From assembly GCF_905147045.1 (NCBI RefSeq), contig NC_065902.1, positions 11,973,377 to 12,037,376 on the forward strand: a stretch of DNA of 64,000 nt. The letters run 5' to 3'. Below are positions 23,372 through 34,268 of this stretch, one piece after another (positions within the stretch are counted from its first letter, which is position 1; the number at the start of each line of letters is the position of its first letter). The notes under the pieces were generated by a model, which did not search any database, was not told the DNA's origin, and saw only the letters and a program-made list of their open reading frames with translations. The stretch is from Nymphalis io. Lineage: Eukaryota; Arthropoda; Insecta; Lepidoptera; Nymphalidae. Position numbers and translations under genes: made by a program.

Positions 23372-24550
23372 TTTTTTTTATATTCGCCGGGAGGGCAAAT
23401 GACTACTCCACCTGATGGTAAGTGGTAGTAGAGTCCAAACGCGACGACGGCCAGTACAGACGGGAAAAACCTTCTGCACTAGCCGCCTTCGCCTTGCCGG
23501 CCCGCAAGATGCCTCTTCACGCCTCGTTTGAAGGAACCCGGGTTGTAAGAGGAGGGGAACACGTGAGCTGGTAAGGAATTCCATTTTTTGGAAGTGCGAC
23601 AAAGAAAGGAGTTGCCAAATTTCTTTGTTCGCGATGGAATTGATGTCACAGTTAGGCGGTGACATCGAGAACCAGCTCGCGTGGACTTAAGAAGGAAGGG
23701 GGAAGCAGGAATTAGAGAGAATAATTCCTCAGAACACTCGCCGTGATACAGTTGATAGAAAGCGCTCAGTGCTGCTATCTCACGACGCAATTGTAAAGGT
23801 TCAAGGGTGTTTGTGACCTTTACGTCGCCAATAATGCGTACGACACGTCGCTGCAACCGGTCCAAGGCCTCAAGTAGGTACTTAGCGGAGCCATCCCAAA
23901 GGTGCGAGCAATATTCCACGCAAGACCGTACTTGTGTTTTGTACAGCAGGCACAGTTGTTGTGGCGTGAAAAAGCGCCGCACCTTGTTCAGAACTCCGAG
24001 TTTCCGTGAAGCTGTTTTTATAACAGCCTCGATGTAATCCCTTGGACTAAGGTCGCAGCGAACGTCAATCCCCATCATGGCGATTTTGCTTTGCATCACC
24101 AGTGGAGTACCACAGAGGGAGGGAAGAGGGGAAAGTGTTGACTTTTTCGCCGTGAGATACCTGTGTTTTCTTGGCATTAAACTCAACAAGATTATCAGAG
24201 CCCCATTTGGCGATGAGCTCTAACGTCCTATCGAGTTCAATGACAATGACGCTAGAAGATCACCTGTGGACCGTTTTGGTCGAAACCCATACTGACGATC
24301 ATTAATTAAACAGTGATATTCTAGGTAATGGATCAGTTGGTTGTTTAAAATCCGTTCCATCATTAGCCGGGTCAGACCGATCCCCTTTTTTGGGAACCGC
24401 TTGCACATTAGCTCTTCTCCAAGCCTCCGGCACACATCCCGAAGAGAGACGAACTAGACTAGAGAGGCCACTAGACGAACGAGGCGTTTCTATTATACAA
24501 GGAATATAACAGCATTTTATAAGGTCTCCAAGGTGTCCCCCCATTCCGAA
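23372..24550 (-). mobile_element. Jockey/CR1-like LINE with internal deletion
   Basis: Minus strand. The upstream part (about 24545-24220) encodes reverse-transcriptase finger motifs (RRANVQAVPKKGDRSDPAN, NDRQYGFRPKRSTGDLLASL). The downstream part (about 24120-23480) encodes the C-terminal region with DLSPRDYIEAVIKTASRKLG, LCLLYKTQVRSCVEYCSHLW and LLEALDRLQRRVVRIIGDV. The palm with the catalytic Asp pair is absent between them and frames differ, so the copy is dead. The 3' UTR ends CCACTTACCATCAGGTGG..TATAAAAAAAA at about 23372. Clade (jockey versus CR1) not resolved. Confidence 0.85.
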
Positions 24551-24718
24551 GCGCCTAGATTAAAACTATATATAGGTTTCAATATAAAATATGTTTAGCA
24601 TCCAGAAGTGAAAACTGGTTTTGTAAAAAACTCGAATTGGTATTTTTAAAAATAGAATACCATTTCATATAAATTAATGTAAAATACTCGAATCATATAT
24701 TATCAAATTATCATATAA

Positions 24719-24913
24719 TACGTGTTCCCCTCCTCTTACAACCCGGGTTCCTTCAAACGAGGCGTGAAGAGGCATCTTGCGGGCCGGCAAGGCGGTGACT
24801 GCTAGTACAGAACATTCTTCCCGACTGTACTGGCCGTCGTCGCGTTTGGACTCTACTACCACTTACCATCAGGTGGAGTAGAGTCATTTGCCATCTCGGA
24901 CATATAAAAAAAA
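24719..24913 (+). mobile_element. 5'-truncated copy of the same LINE, inverted
   Basis: Repeats, in opposite orientation, the last coding stretch and 3' UTR of the element at 23372-23590, ending in an A12 tail. With that copy it makes an inverted pair whose 3' ends face outward. Confidence 0.8.
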
Positions 24914-25299
24914 AAAAGAATCAATTATTCTTAATCATCCAAATAACAATTGAACATTCAACGGATCACGAGTCGCATCAGCAATGAATAATTATTGGCC
25001 TTACCATTCCACCCACCGAATGGCTAATTGAAATTAGCGCGCAATTTTTTGAACAACGCCGTTGTAGAGATCTTTGTATCTAAGTACTATTTATACATTT
25101 TTAAATTCTTGTTGTGTGTTAATTTTAGGTACATACTCGTATAACCTTTTATCTAGGTGTATTTATATGCCCTCTTGACAGAAATATTGATCGTCTCCCG
25201 TATATTGATGTCTCAACATGAGGCAAATTGATTAACATGTTTAATTTTTTAATAATTATATCATTTTAATTAGCATTTATACTATATATGTAAACCTAA

Positions 25300-25375
25300 A
25301 TCATCATCATCATCATATCAGCCGGAAACATCCACTGCTGGACAATGGCCTCCCCCAAGGGTTTGCACGATAACC
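25300..25375 (-). repeat. RTE-type LINE 3' tail
   Basis: Read on minus: 'ccttgggggaggccattgtccagcagtgg' then (ATG)n. Homologous to the 3' end of the RTE element at 12.0 kb. Confidence 0.6.
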
Positions 25376-25660
25376 GTGACGACGACGTACGTGTCGACGG
25401 TGACGAATATCATCACCTCATTTCATCCCGTGGGGAGCGTAGAAATCGTCACGAGAGACGAAAATACACCAAATAACCAACTTACTGTGATCTCCAAGAA
25501 GGGTGACTATTATGTCATATCTCCCAATGATAGGCACAACCAAGCCACGGCCCTTAGTTCCCGGCAGCCCTGCTATTCCTAGCCTTGGTGACAGCTTTGG
25601 TAGTCCAGATTTCGTGTTTTCAACACCGACGACTTCTGGCTCTAGCAACATATATTTCGT
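25376..25660 (-). repeat. Probable retroelement-derived segment
   Basis: Less AT-rich than its surroundings and open on both strands for about 75 codons. The minus-strand frame (25651-25418) has LPKLSPRLGIAGLPGTKGRG, and the segment abuts the RTE tail. Probably part of a dispersed element; no domain recognised. Confidence 0.4.
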
Positions 25661-27785
25661 TTTTTTAAAAAAACGACTTCAAAATTTCCCTGCATGTGAC
25701 ATTTAAATGCTATTTTTAAACTTTTTAAATTTTTGATTCAGTTATTTTATAAAAGTATATTTTATTTTTCACTATTTCACTTGTAGGTAATTTTTTTTTT
25801 GATAATAAGTGCAAGTACGAATAAACGCGCTTAAATGAGCCACTGTCTCTTAGATTTAACAGAGTTTTCCGAATTTAGTAATGGATATATTTCTTCTATT
25901 TTACAGTGGATCAAACTCGAATTTAAATATTTCTTAGGAATATGTCAAACCATTAAAAATTACTGATTTGTCTATTGTTTCATCTTAATATTTTTAATTA
26001 CTTACCATTCAATAATTTGATCACAAAACGGTTACTATGGCTATGAATGTCTCCAAGCCTATTTTAGAATTACGAGTACATAGGTATAATTACTCGATGC
26101 TTTATTAAGTACACGAGTGTGTTAAATGGAAGAACACTCTAGAATTTTCCCAAATACGTGTCGATTCAATTATCGTAACAAAGGTAACAACGCTAATATT
26201 CGTTAATTAGCTACGTCTCCAAGAGAACAACTTATTGAAATTTATATATTAAAATTACGCTTTAAGCGTTCATATTGATTTATATACGGGTATATAAAGG
26301 TTAGATTAACAAAGGTAAGGCTTTTTATTCAGGTGTGTTCAACGCATCATTATTATTATAATAAGTAATTATCATAAGTAATCATCATTATTATTATAAT
26401 AAGTAATTATAATAATAATGATGCGTACTTGTTGACAAGTAAAAAGCCATGCGTGTTTTCATGAAATACTAGTTTTCACCTATGTGTGATTTGGAAGGGG
26501 AGTTTGTAAGTCTTAGCTACCCTATGCTATTTTATGTATCCCTGACAACGTGTATGCAAAATTTCATGATATTCGGTTGAATAGTTAAGAGTTGAAAACG
26601 TAATAACCAAACCAATAATTGAAAACGTAATAATCACTTTTGCATTTAGTTAGGACAACCGTTCTCGTTCGTTCTCGGTCTCGTGCCTATGTAACGAAAA
26701 TCAAGACATTCACGAGAGGGCCAATTCTTTGTAAACGTAAGAGGCATCTATAGAACCATTTATAATAGCGTACCTATTATTAGCTAAAAACCGCTGCTTA
26801 AGCTTTGCTTACCATTTATATTAAACTCGCTTATATTAAGCTGCTTTACCATTTATATTAAACTCGTGCTCGCCCGTATGTTAGGTAAGCGGGGAGATGT
26901 CGTTCCTCGGGGTTCAAGCTTGTAGACTATGGTGTCAATGTATGGATGTAGCTTGATGTATTTGATGATGATTGCGTGAATTTGTACGTAGAAGTAAATC
27001 TTTTTTGACGTAACAAACTTATATGTATTTAAATAGCATTACATTTGAATCGTGAATAGCGAACAATATAGAAAATAATATGGAGTAATACAAATTGTGA
27101 AAAATTGTGTGCGTTGATAGCGGACGGCGATGCAGAATTATGTTTTATCAATTTATGTTTTTTCTTAAGCATAATGGCGTGAGCTCCGTGACATTAAATA
27201 CTACTTTTTTAATAATAGACTAATATTCTTAACACTTGTCTCATGCCAAATTTCGTGAATTTCGTTTCAAAATCTGTTCTAACCGTGAAAGCGTAACAAA
27301 CAGCATAATATTAGTATACATATCGATGTATGAGACTTCATGGACTTCGATCCCTTTGGAAATGTATTGAATAAGATGTTTTAAATAGATTTCTAAAAAT
27401 ACAACAATAAAAGGCACTCTCTATACACGTACACGTACATATGTACTTACATCTCCTTTATAAACTTACAGCTCAGTATCTTTTCTGAAGATTTGCTTGT
27501 GAAATAACAAGAATATAAAAGATTCTTTCATGTAATTTCCAAAGGTCGAGGCAATTTATAGAACTTTATAATGTAGAGCAACAGATATATAACTATTTAT
27601 ATAGATTTATATTTATATGTTTACCTAACTAATTGAGTTGTCGTTGAGTTCATTCAATTCAAATTCAAAATAATTTATTAAATTTAGAAGAACTATACTT
27701 ACTTATTGATATATCTCAAATAAGAATAGAAAAATAACAACCGGTGCGTAAAAGAATATATGACCTGAGATGAACCGGCAAAAGT
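25661..27785. other. AT-rich spacer with repeat remnants
   Basis: No gene. 26338-26427 holds an imperfect inverted repeat built on 'gcatcattattattataataagtaatt'. 26460-26600 and 27190-27320 resemble the dispersed element seen at 5.5 and 37.3 kb ('gcaaaatttcatgatattcggttgaat'). Confidence 0.45.
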
Positions 27786-27787
27786 TT

Positions 27788-28045
27788 ACCTGGTAGGACT
27801 TTGTGCAGCCCGTCTGAGTGGGTACTACCCATTCATTAGATATTCTGCCGCTTAGCAGCAACACTTAGCATTTTTGCGTTCCGGTTTGAATGTTGAGTGA
27901 GCCAGTGTAACTACAGGTACAAGGGACATAACATCTTATCAAGGTTGGTGGCGCATTGGTGATGTAAGCAATGGTCATTGTTTCTTATATCTATTTACCA
28001 TCAGGTGTCCCATTTGCTCGTCCGCTTGCCTATAACATAAAAAAA
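27788..28045 (+). repeat. SINE-A copy
   Basis: Near full-length, sense strand plus: 'ctggtaggactttgtgcagcccgtctg' to 'cgtccgcttgcctataacataaaaaa'. Confidence 0.75.
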
Positions 28046-28103
28046 GGAAAAAATACTCCGCGAATACTCTTTTCCACTAAACTAATTATCGAGTAATAAG
28101 CCA

Positions 28104-28490
28104 CTGCCTCGTTGGTCTAGTGGCTTGATGTAAGGCCGCAGATCCGGAGGTCCTGGGTTCAATTCCCAGGTCGGACCAATAAAAAGTTATTGGATTTTTC
28201 TGTCAGAAAATTCTCAGTAGCAGTCTGGAATCTGAAAGTTGGAAGTGTGTACACTCCCGTGCCTCGGAATGCATGTAAAGCCGTTGGTCCTGCGCCTGAA
28301 CGCTTTCCGGTCGTTTCGGATTGCCGTCTCATCGGATTATGAGAGTTAGGGAATAGAGAGTGCACCTGTGTTTGCGCACACACTTGTGCACTATAATATC
28401 TCCTGCGTAGTTAGCTAATCTCTCTTGAGATTGGTCGCCATGGACGAAATCGGTCTGGAGGACATTATTATTATTATTAATAAGCCATAA
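28104..28490 (+). repeat. SINE-D, best copy
   Basis: tRNA-derived SINE. The head carries an A-box-like TGGTCTAGTGGC and B box GGTTCAATTCC within a 72-bp tRNA-like unit ending 'ggtcggacca'. A 300-bp body follows, ending in (ATT)n, the microsatellite-type tail seen with RTE mobilisation. Not a functional tRNA gene. Confidence 0.8.
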
Positions 28491-28823
28491 TAATATCGAG
28501 TAATATAAACGTGTTTTTGAAGTGAAATTTAAAATTATTAATATTACAGTAAAAAAAATCCTTTCAATTTCTCCACAAAAAACTATAATAATGCACAAGG
28601 CCAGAAATCGAAATATAATAATTCATAATATTAATCATTCAATACACTTATTTTTCTATACTTAATATAGTGTAATAAAAATAATGTTTAATAAAAACAA
28701 AGTATAGTCTTTTACATATATTGTTATACGTGTTATAATTTGTTTCCTTTAACATATATATAATAAGTATAAGGACCTTAGAAATTTCGAGATCCACGGA
28801 TTGTCTGGGCAACTCAGCTTGCA

Positions 28824-28914
28824 TATAAGGGTAGGCAAGCCGCTACTTGAGGCAGTCGTAGACTGGCGTAGCGAAGTGTAGACGTACGGATTGCGGCGTT
28901 GCTACGAATATTAG
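28824..28914 (+). promoter_or_regulatory. Candidate core promoter and non-coding first exon
   Basis: TATAAG at 28824; an arthropod-type CAGT initiator with its A at 28854, 30 bp downstream; AGACGT, a DPE-like match, at 28880 (about +27). The sequence is less AT-rich than its flanks and ends in a strong donor ATTAG|GTAAGTGA (28914/28915). The neuropeptide start exon has an acceptor (gtcttcag) just 5' of its ATG at 34269, so an upstream untranslated exon is expected. This is the best candidate on the + strand, but the link is inference. Confidence 0.4.
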
Positions 28915-29484
28915 GTAAGTGACGTTTATTCCGATTGTCAGTTGTTTCCTTAGTCCTTAAGAAAATAAATGTAACTTTAATTAAAATTCAATTATTTTTT
29001 TTCTGTTTATGTAATTGTGTATGTATACATTTTTATTGTGTTTGTCTTTATCTTGAAATTAATTATACACAATTGCCACTTTTTTCGTAGTTTATATTTT
29101 GTTCTTAGTTTATATTCTGCTACTTACCAATGCAGGATTTTTGTAAGGCTTAATATTTATAGTTTTCAATATTCAAAAACTTTTCGAGAGCGAACTTCCA
29201 TTAGGCCGAGAAAAAAAATGATGGGGTGGAAAAACTCAGTAAGTTTTCTTTCTTTTGTAGTTGCGCCCTCTGTGAACCTTCACATTAACGTTTAGAAACT
29301 CAAAAAACGAGCCCATAGCAACTCGCAAAACGGGATAGGGGGTGACAATATTTCAAAGGGCAGCAAAGGTCTCAAATCCGCCTTTTAATCTTTTAATTAC
29401 ATGTTAAAGTTTATAACAACAATACAATTATTTAAGCAAGTTTTTATGTAGTACATATGTAGACAGATTGATATTAAACTGCAC

Positions 29485-29735
29485 AATTGACTCTCTTAGT
29501 CCAATTGGACTGAAATCCGACACAGTCGGAGAGATCCGAATCAGATCAGATCAGAGACCCATGGCTTTCCGAATGTTCCCAGGAACACGATTATAATAAA
29601 TTTTACCGATGACTTCTCAGATCCGGTGCTGCGAATTTTTTGACATAAAAATTAAAAGCTTTTATTAGCACTGGCAAACTAGGATTGACAAACCCAGGAC
29701 CTCCGGATCTGTAACTATAAAAGCTAGCTGCTAGA
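29485..29735 (-). repeat. SINE-D, degraded copy
   Basis: Minus-strand copy with diverged 'actgaaatccgacacagtcgg' and a reversed head near 29690-29735. Confidence 0.55.
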
Positions 29736-30439
29736 ACACTAAGGTAATTAGCTATTATATAGACCAGTATTATGTGGCCAAATAAAACATAATGAATAGA
29801 ATCATACAACATGGATAACGAAATCATTACTCAAATAAATATATTTTCAATACTCAGTAATTGATTCGACTTTATCTGTAAGAAAACACTTTAATGATGT
29901 ACGGGAATGGTCCGTGTACAAAGTACAAAGATTAGGCTTAAAGGGTGTATTACTCTTTATGTACAGATATATAGGCAAATGTAATAGTGAAAGTACTTAA
30001 AACGAGAACGCTTAGAATGAGAAGGGATTTTAATGAATATAATTATTGTTAAATAACTAATCATGTTTAATTTATAGAAAAGAAAGACAACATTCATGTT
30101 ATGTAAGTTATAATAAATAAATATATGTATAAATTAATTGCAACCTACATACAACTAAAAAACTGAAAGTGTATAAATTCGTACAAATTTTTGACCAGGA
30201 AATTTTCTAGCCAATAATATAATATAATAGATAGTGTTATGACGTTATCTAAAGCCAGAATTTGTAAAAATATCGTTCGCATCTGATAAATCTCAGGATT
30301 TAATAGATTACATCCTATACAGATTAGTTGTTTAAATGAACAGAGAGATTTTCTCCGCGAGATGATTGAAAACTCGGAAATAATAAAGCCTTCTATTTTA
30401 AGAAGATCAAAAATCTAAAACTAAACAAGCAAACTTAAG

Positions 30440-30580
30440 TAAATAAATACAGTCTGTTAATTTCCCACAGCTGGAATTAGGTCCTTTTGAGCCAGGCTTA
30501 GAGCTTCCACCATGTTGCTTCAATGTGGATTGGTGCATGAAGGTTTCCTTACGTTATAATATTGTTGCAAATGCGAGTAA
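30440..30580 (-). repeat. SINE-B 3' fragment
   Basis: Reverse 3' half: 'cagtctgttaatttcccacagctgg..gagcttccaccatgttgcttcaatg'. Confidence 0.6.
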
Positions 30581-30744
30581 TGATGTATAACACTGTACGT
30601 TCTACTATTGTCATTATTTTTTGTTGTTAATTTTGTGAATATTCTGATTGTGTTTCTTATATCAATAAATAAATACAAATTATGTACACACAAATGCAGC
30701 CCGAATCTTCTAAAGCCGATATTTTCGATTATGATTCACGTGTT

Positions 30745-30784
30745 ACTGAGCTATCTTTAACCACTGGGTTAAAGATAGCTCAGT
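30745..30784. repeat. Perfect 18-bp inverted repeat in a SINE head
   Basis: ACTGAGCTATCTTTAACC (30745-30762), 4-base loop, then its exact reverse complement (30767-30784). The arms resemble the tRNA-like head of SINE-B, as if a head had been folded back and copied. Confidence 0.7.
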
Positions 30785-31594
30785 AGCCATCTTGACTTTA
30801 GCAAACGTAGCAATGTAACCTTTTAAATAATATACATAGTTTAAAATTTTAATACTAATATAAGTTAGGCATGCATCAATATTTCAATTATGGCGTTATT
30901 CTATCGCGAATCACAGAGGATATAAAGTCGTTGGTTGGTTGGTTGCTGTTCCCATGGACTATTATAGTGAGTCAGTTAATGCGCTGAGATGGCCCAGCCA
31001 GGTCTGTATCTGGTTCCTTTTCACAGATGAAACTGTCGTATTATGAAAGGAGACGGCAGAGCGCGATTAGTATATAACACTTAGTTGAGTCGTTTTCATT
31101 TTTCTTTAAGACTAGGAGGAGCATGGTGGAATAATATTTATTTCTTCTTGAAGAAGACACGAGGCCGTAGACAAGCAATGGGACATAACATAATACACGA
31201 TACATAATATCTCTTGCATACTGGGCTAGTCTTCGTTGAGAGAGACCGTTGTGATCAGTCGGACCAACCATTTTGTGATATTTCTATAACCTATAAATTG
31301 ACCTTTCATAGCACTTCGTTTAATCATATTTCGTGTTATATAGTACTATTTATAGCACAGTAATTTAACCTGAAACAAGAACACTACATAGTCACCTGTA
31401 CTTATGCCTTATCATACAGATAAATGTATGCTTAAGTTTCATTGATGTCCAATAGTTTCTTTTTATTTATTTTTACTATAGCAACATCTATTGTTATTTT
31501 ACTTAAAAAAAAGTAGTAAATTTAGTACTAAAACTTTGTATGGAAAATTGATTTTCTGAATCACGCTAACATTTGGTTATAATATAATATATAT

Positions 31595-31885
31595 TTTTTA
31601 TAGAATAGGTAGGCAGATGAGCATATGGGCCTGATGGTAAGTGGTCACCAACGCCCATAGACATTGGCATTGTAAAAAATGCTAACTATCGTTTACACAG
31701 CCAATGCGCCACCAACCTCGGGAACTAACATATTACGTCCCTTATGCCGGTAATTACACTGACTCATGCACCCTTCAACTGGAACACAACAATACCAAGT
31801 ACTGCTGTTTTTCGGTAGAATATCTGAAAAGTGGGTGGTACCAACCCAGATGAGCTTGCACAAAGCCCTATCCCACCAGTAATAT
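31595..31885 (-). repeat. SINE-A copy
   Basis: Near full-length copy: 'ttttttatagaataggtaggcagatgagc' to 'caaagccctatcccaccagta'. Confidence 0.8.
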
Positions 31886-31889
31886 ATAG

Positions 31890-32415
31890 GGTCTTGACTT
31901 AAACTGAAAATATAGAAACAGAATTTTTTAAAATTTTTGACGTATTTTAATAACGACATTGTGGTAATAATAACTATCAAATGTCAACCAGAAATGGTCA
32001 GTAGACCGGAAATCGTAAGTGATTAAAACATCTGATTAATACCACTATTACTATTACTAAATTATAATATTTTTTTCTAATACATTATGTTTATTAGTTA
32101 TGAGTGTTTCTCTAACCTTTCCAACTGTATTATATCGTTGCTACTTCGTAATTGTTAGAAAACTTTTGCGCCTTATGACTCTTACGACTTATATTATGAT
32201 GTGACGTGTGTTGCTATACTAAAAGTGTAGGCGTTTTCATCACTAGTTCGCTATTTACTATTCCGATATAACACATCGATAAATCGATGTGGAATTTGTT
32301 TCTAAGGTCCTGTATAAACTTTATGTTTGTGTTAGTTTTTATTTTTTTTCTTACAAATGATTAATAAACATGCATTGGGAACATGGAAGGTTACATTATT
32401 AATTAAACAAGTATA

Positions 32416-32447
<32 letters not shown>

Positions 32448-33050
32448 ATTTGTACCGATATATATATATATATATATATATATCGGTACAAATTATTTTT
32501 ATTTTCCTTTCTTTATACATTAGTTAAATCGATTAAGCCTTTTTAAAGTATGTAATTATAAAAATAATAGAACAAAAATAAAAAAAAATAAAAAAATAAT
32601 TTATTAATATAATTTAATATTATAAATAAATTATTATAAACATTCATAAATTAAGATTTTTTATTATGTTTTTTACAATCGAGAATATTTTATTTCCTTA
32701 AATTTAATTCTTAGCGAAAGTTTAAAGTCAAGGTTGACTGATAATTCGCACCACATTTATTTATTTATTTATTAACAACAAAATGTTTATTTTCTTGACG
32801 AAGAACAAAATTATATATTACTAAAAACATTTTGCTAAGGAAGTTACTTTCTAAAGTACACTTAACTGAGCGAACTACTACGTCAATTAATATTGTTCAT
32901 TTGTTTTAATAGGTTTAGCAAGTGCATTTGCGCAACGATGGCGGCAGGCGTGTTACGGCATCTAATTTGAAATAAATCATAAAAAGCTTTACATTTATTA
33001 AACTTCTTTATGTACATAAGTTTGAATTGAAGTGGGTAAATGTTTAACTC
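31890..33050. other. AT-rich sequence with TA repeats
   Basis: No gene. TA runs at about 32417-32441 and 32459-32483; the second lies inside a palindrome. 32560-32640 is almost pure A/T. Confidence 0.5.
32442..32499. repeat. Perfect 58-bp palindrome centred on a TA run
   Basis: The left arm begins AAAATAATTTGTACCGATA and the right arm is its exact reverse complement, ending TATCGGTACAAATTATTTT, with (TA)n in the centre. Able to form a cruciform or a hairpin RNA. Confidence 0.85.
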
Positions 33051-33172
33051 TTACGGCCTTACTAATAAACGTTTCTTCTTTACTCGAATGTTTAATCAAT
33101 ATTGGTAGAAAGAGATAAATCAGTGTTTAACTTAAAAGCCGCTGAGTAATATTTATAAGAAAGGACTTTGTT
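33050..33172. mobile_element. MITE family E copy 4
   Basis: Starts 'cggccttactaataaacg', ends 'tatttataagaaaggac', with a diverged family core. Confidence 0.6.
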
Positions 33173-33269
33173 GGCCAACTTGTTAGTTTGCAATACTCAA
33201 TATCACTTTTTTTAAAGAAATAACCCCTGTTTCAATCATTATTAAAACATAACTGAGATATTTATATCA

Positions 33270-33513
33270 ATTTTGAGCCGAGATAGCCCAGTAGTTAGAA
33301 CACGTGAATTTTAACTGAAGATTTAGTTACATTCCGGGCAAGCGCCATTGAATTTTTATGTGCTTAATTGGCTTATAATTAATCATGCGATTTTCTTTGC
33401 GGTGAAGGAAAATATCGTGAGGAATACTGCATCATGATCTGTCCTATGTTTATCCGCCAAACCTTGGAAAAAAGAGGAGGCCTTATCGCAGCCGTAAAAT
33501 ATTTACAGGCTGT
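33270..33513 (+). repeat. SINE-B copy
   Basis: Head 'gagccgagatagcccagtagttagaacacgtgaat', middle degraded, 3' end 'agaggaggccttatcgcagc..atttacaggctgtt'. The jockey/CR1-like LINE begins at its last base. Confidence 0.65.
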
Positions 33514-34125
33514 TCTTTTTTTTTTATATTCGCCGGGAGGGCAAATGACTCTACTCCACCTGATGGTAAGTGGTAGTAGAGTCCAAACGCGACGACGCCC
33601 AGTACAGACGGAAAAAACGTTCTGCACTAGCCGCCAAGAGCGACAAAGAAAGGAGTTGCCAAATTTCTTTGTCCGCGATGGAATTGATGTCACAGTTATC
33701 ATCATGATCATCGAGAACCAGCTCGCGTGGACTTAAGAAGGAAGGGGAAAGCAGGAATTAGAGAGAATAATTCCTCAGAGCACTCGCTGTGATACAGTCG
33801 ATAGAAAGCGCTCAGTGCTGTTATCTCACGACGCAATTGTAAAGGTTCAAGGGTGTTTGTGACCTTTACGTCGCCAATAATGCGTACGGCACGTCGCTGC
33901 AACCGGTCCAAGGCCTCAAGTAGGTACTTAGCGGAGCCATCCCAAAGGTGCGAGCAATATTCCACGCAAGACCGTACCTGTGTTTTGTACAGCAGGCACA
34001 GTTGATGTGGCGTGAAAAAGCGCCGCACCTTGTTCAGAACTCCGAGTTTCCGTGAAGCTGTTTTTATAACAGCCTCGATGTAATCCCTTGGACTAAGATC
34101 GCAACGAACGTCAATCCCCATGACC
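33514..34125 (-). mobile_element. Second copy of the jockey/CR1-like LINE (3' end)
   Basis: Minus strand, 5'-truncated at about 34125, so it starts at MGIDVRCDLSPRDYIEAV. It is nearly identical base for base to 23640-24075. A stretch near 33640 and one near 33700 differ (a deletion of about 55 bases and a short replacement). The 3' UTR and T-run match the first copy. Confidence 0.85.
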
Positions 34126-34268
34126 ATATCCCTTGTTATATGTAATTAAACAAATAATGTTCATTCGATATAACAAATAGGTATATATAGATATCATAAT
34201 ATAAAGACATAATAATGTCGGCATTGTAAATCAACTAAAACGTTAGTATTTTTTTTGTCTTCAGTGAT

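Larger units (their letters stand above)
28915..34264 (+). other. Proposed first intron of the neuropeptide gene
   Basis: If the promoter call is right this is a 5.35-kb 5' UTR intron. It is AT-rich and holds SINE-D, SINE-B, SINE-A, MITE-E and LINE copies, a TA palindrome (32442-32499), and no coding exon that could be recognised. Confidence 0.35.

Noticed and set aside
28104..28178. Possible tRNA gene
   Set aside because: A and B boxes are present, but the unit continues into a 300-bp body shared with other copies. It is the head of SINE-D.
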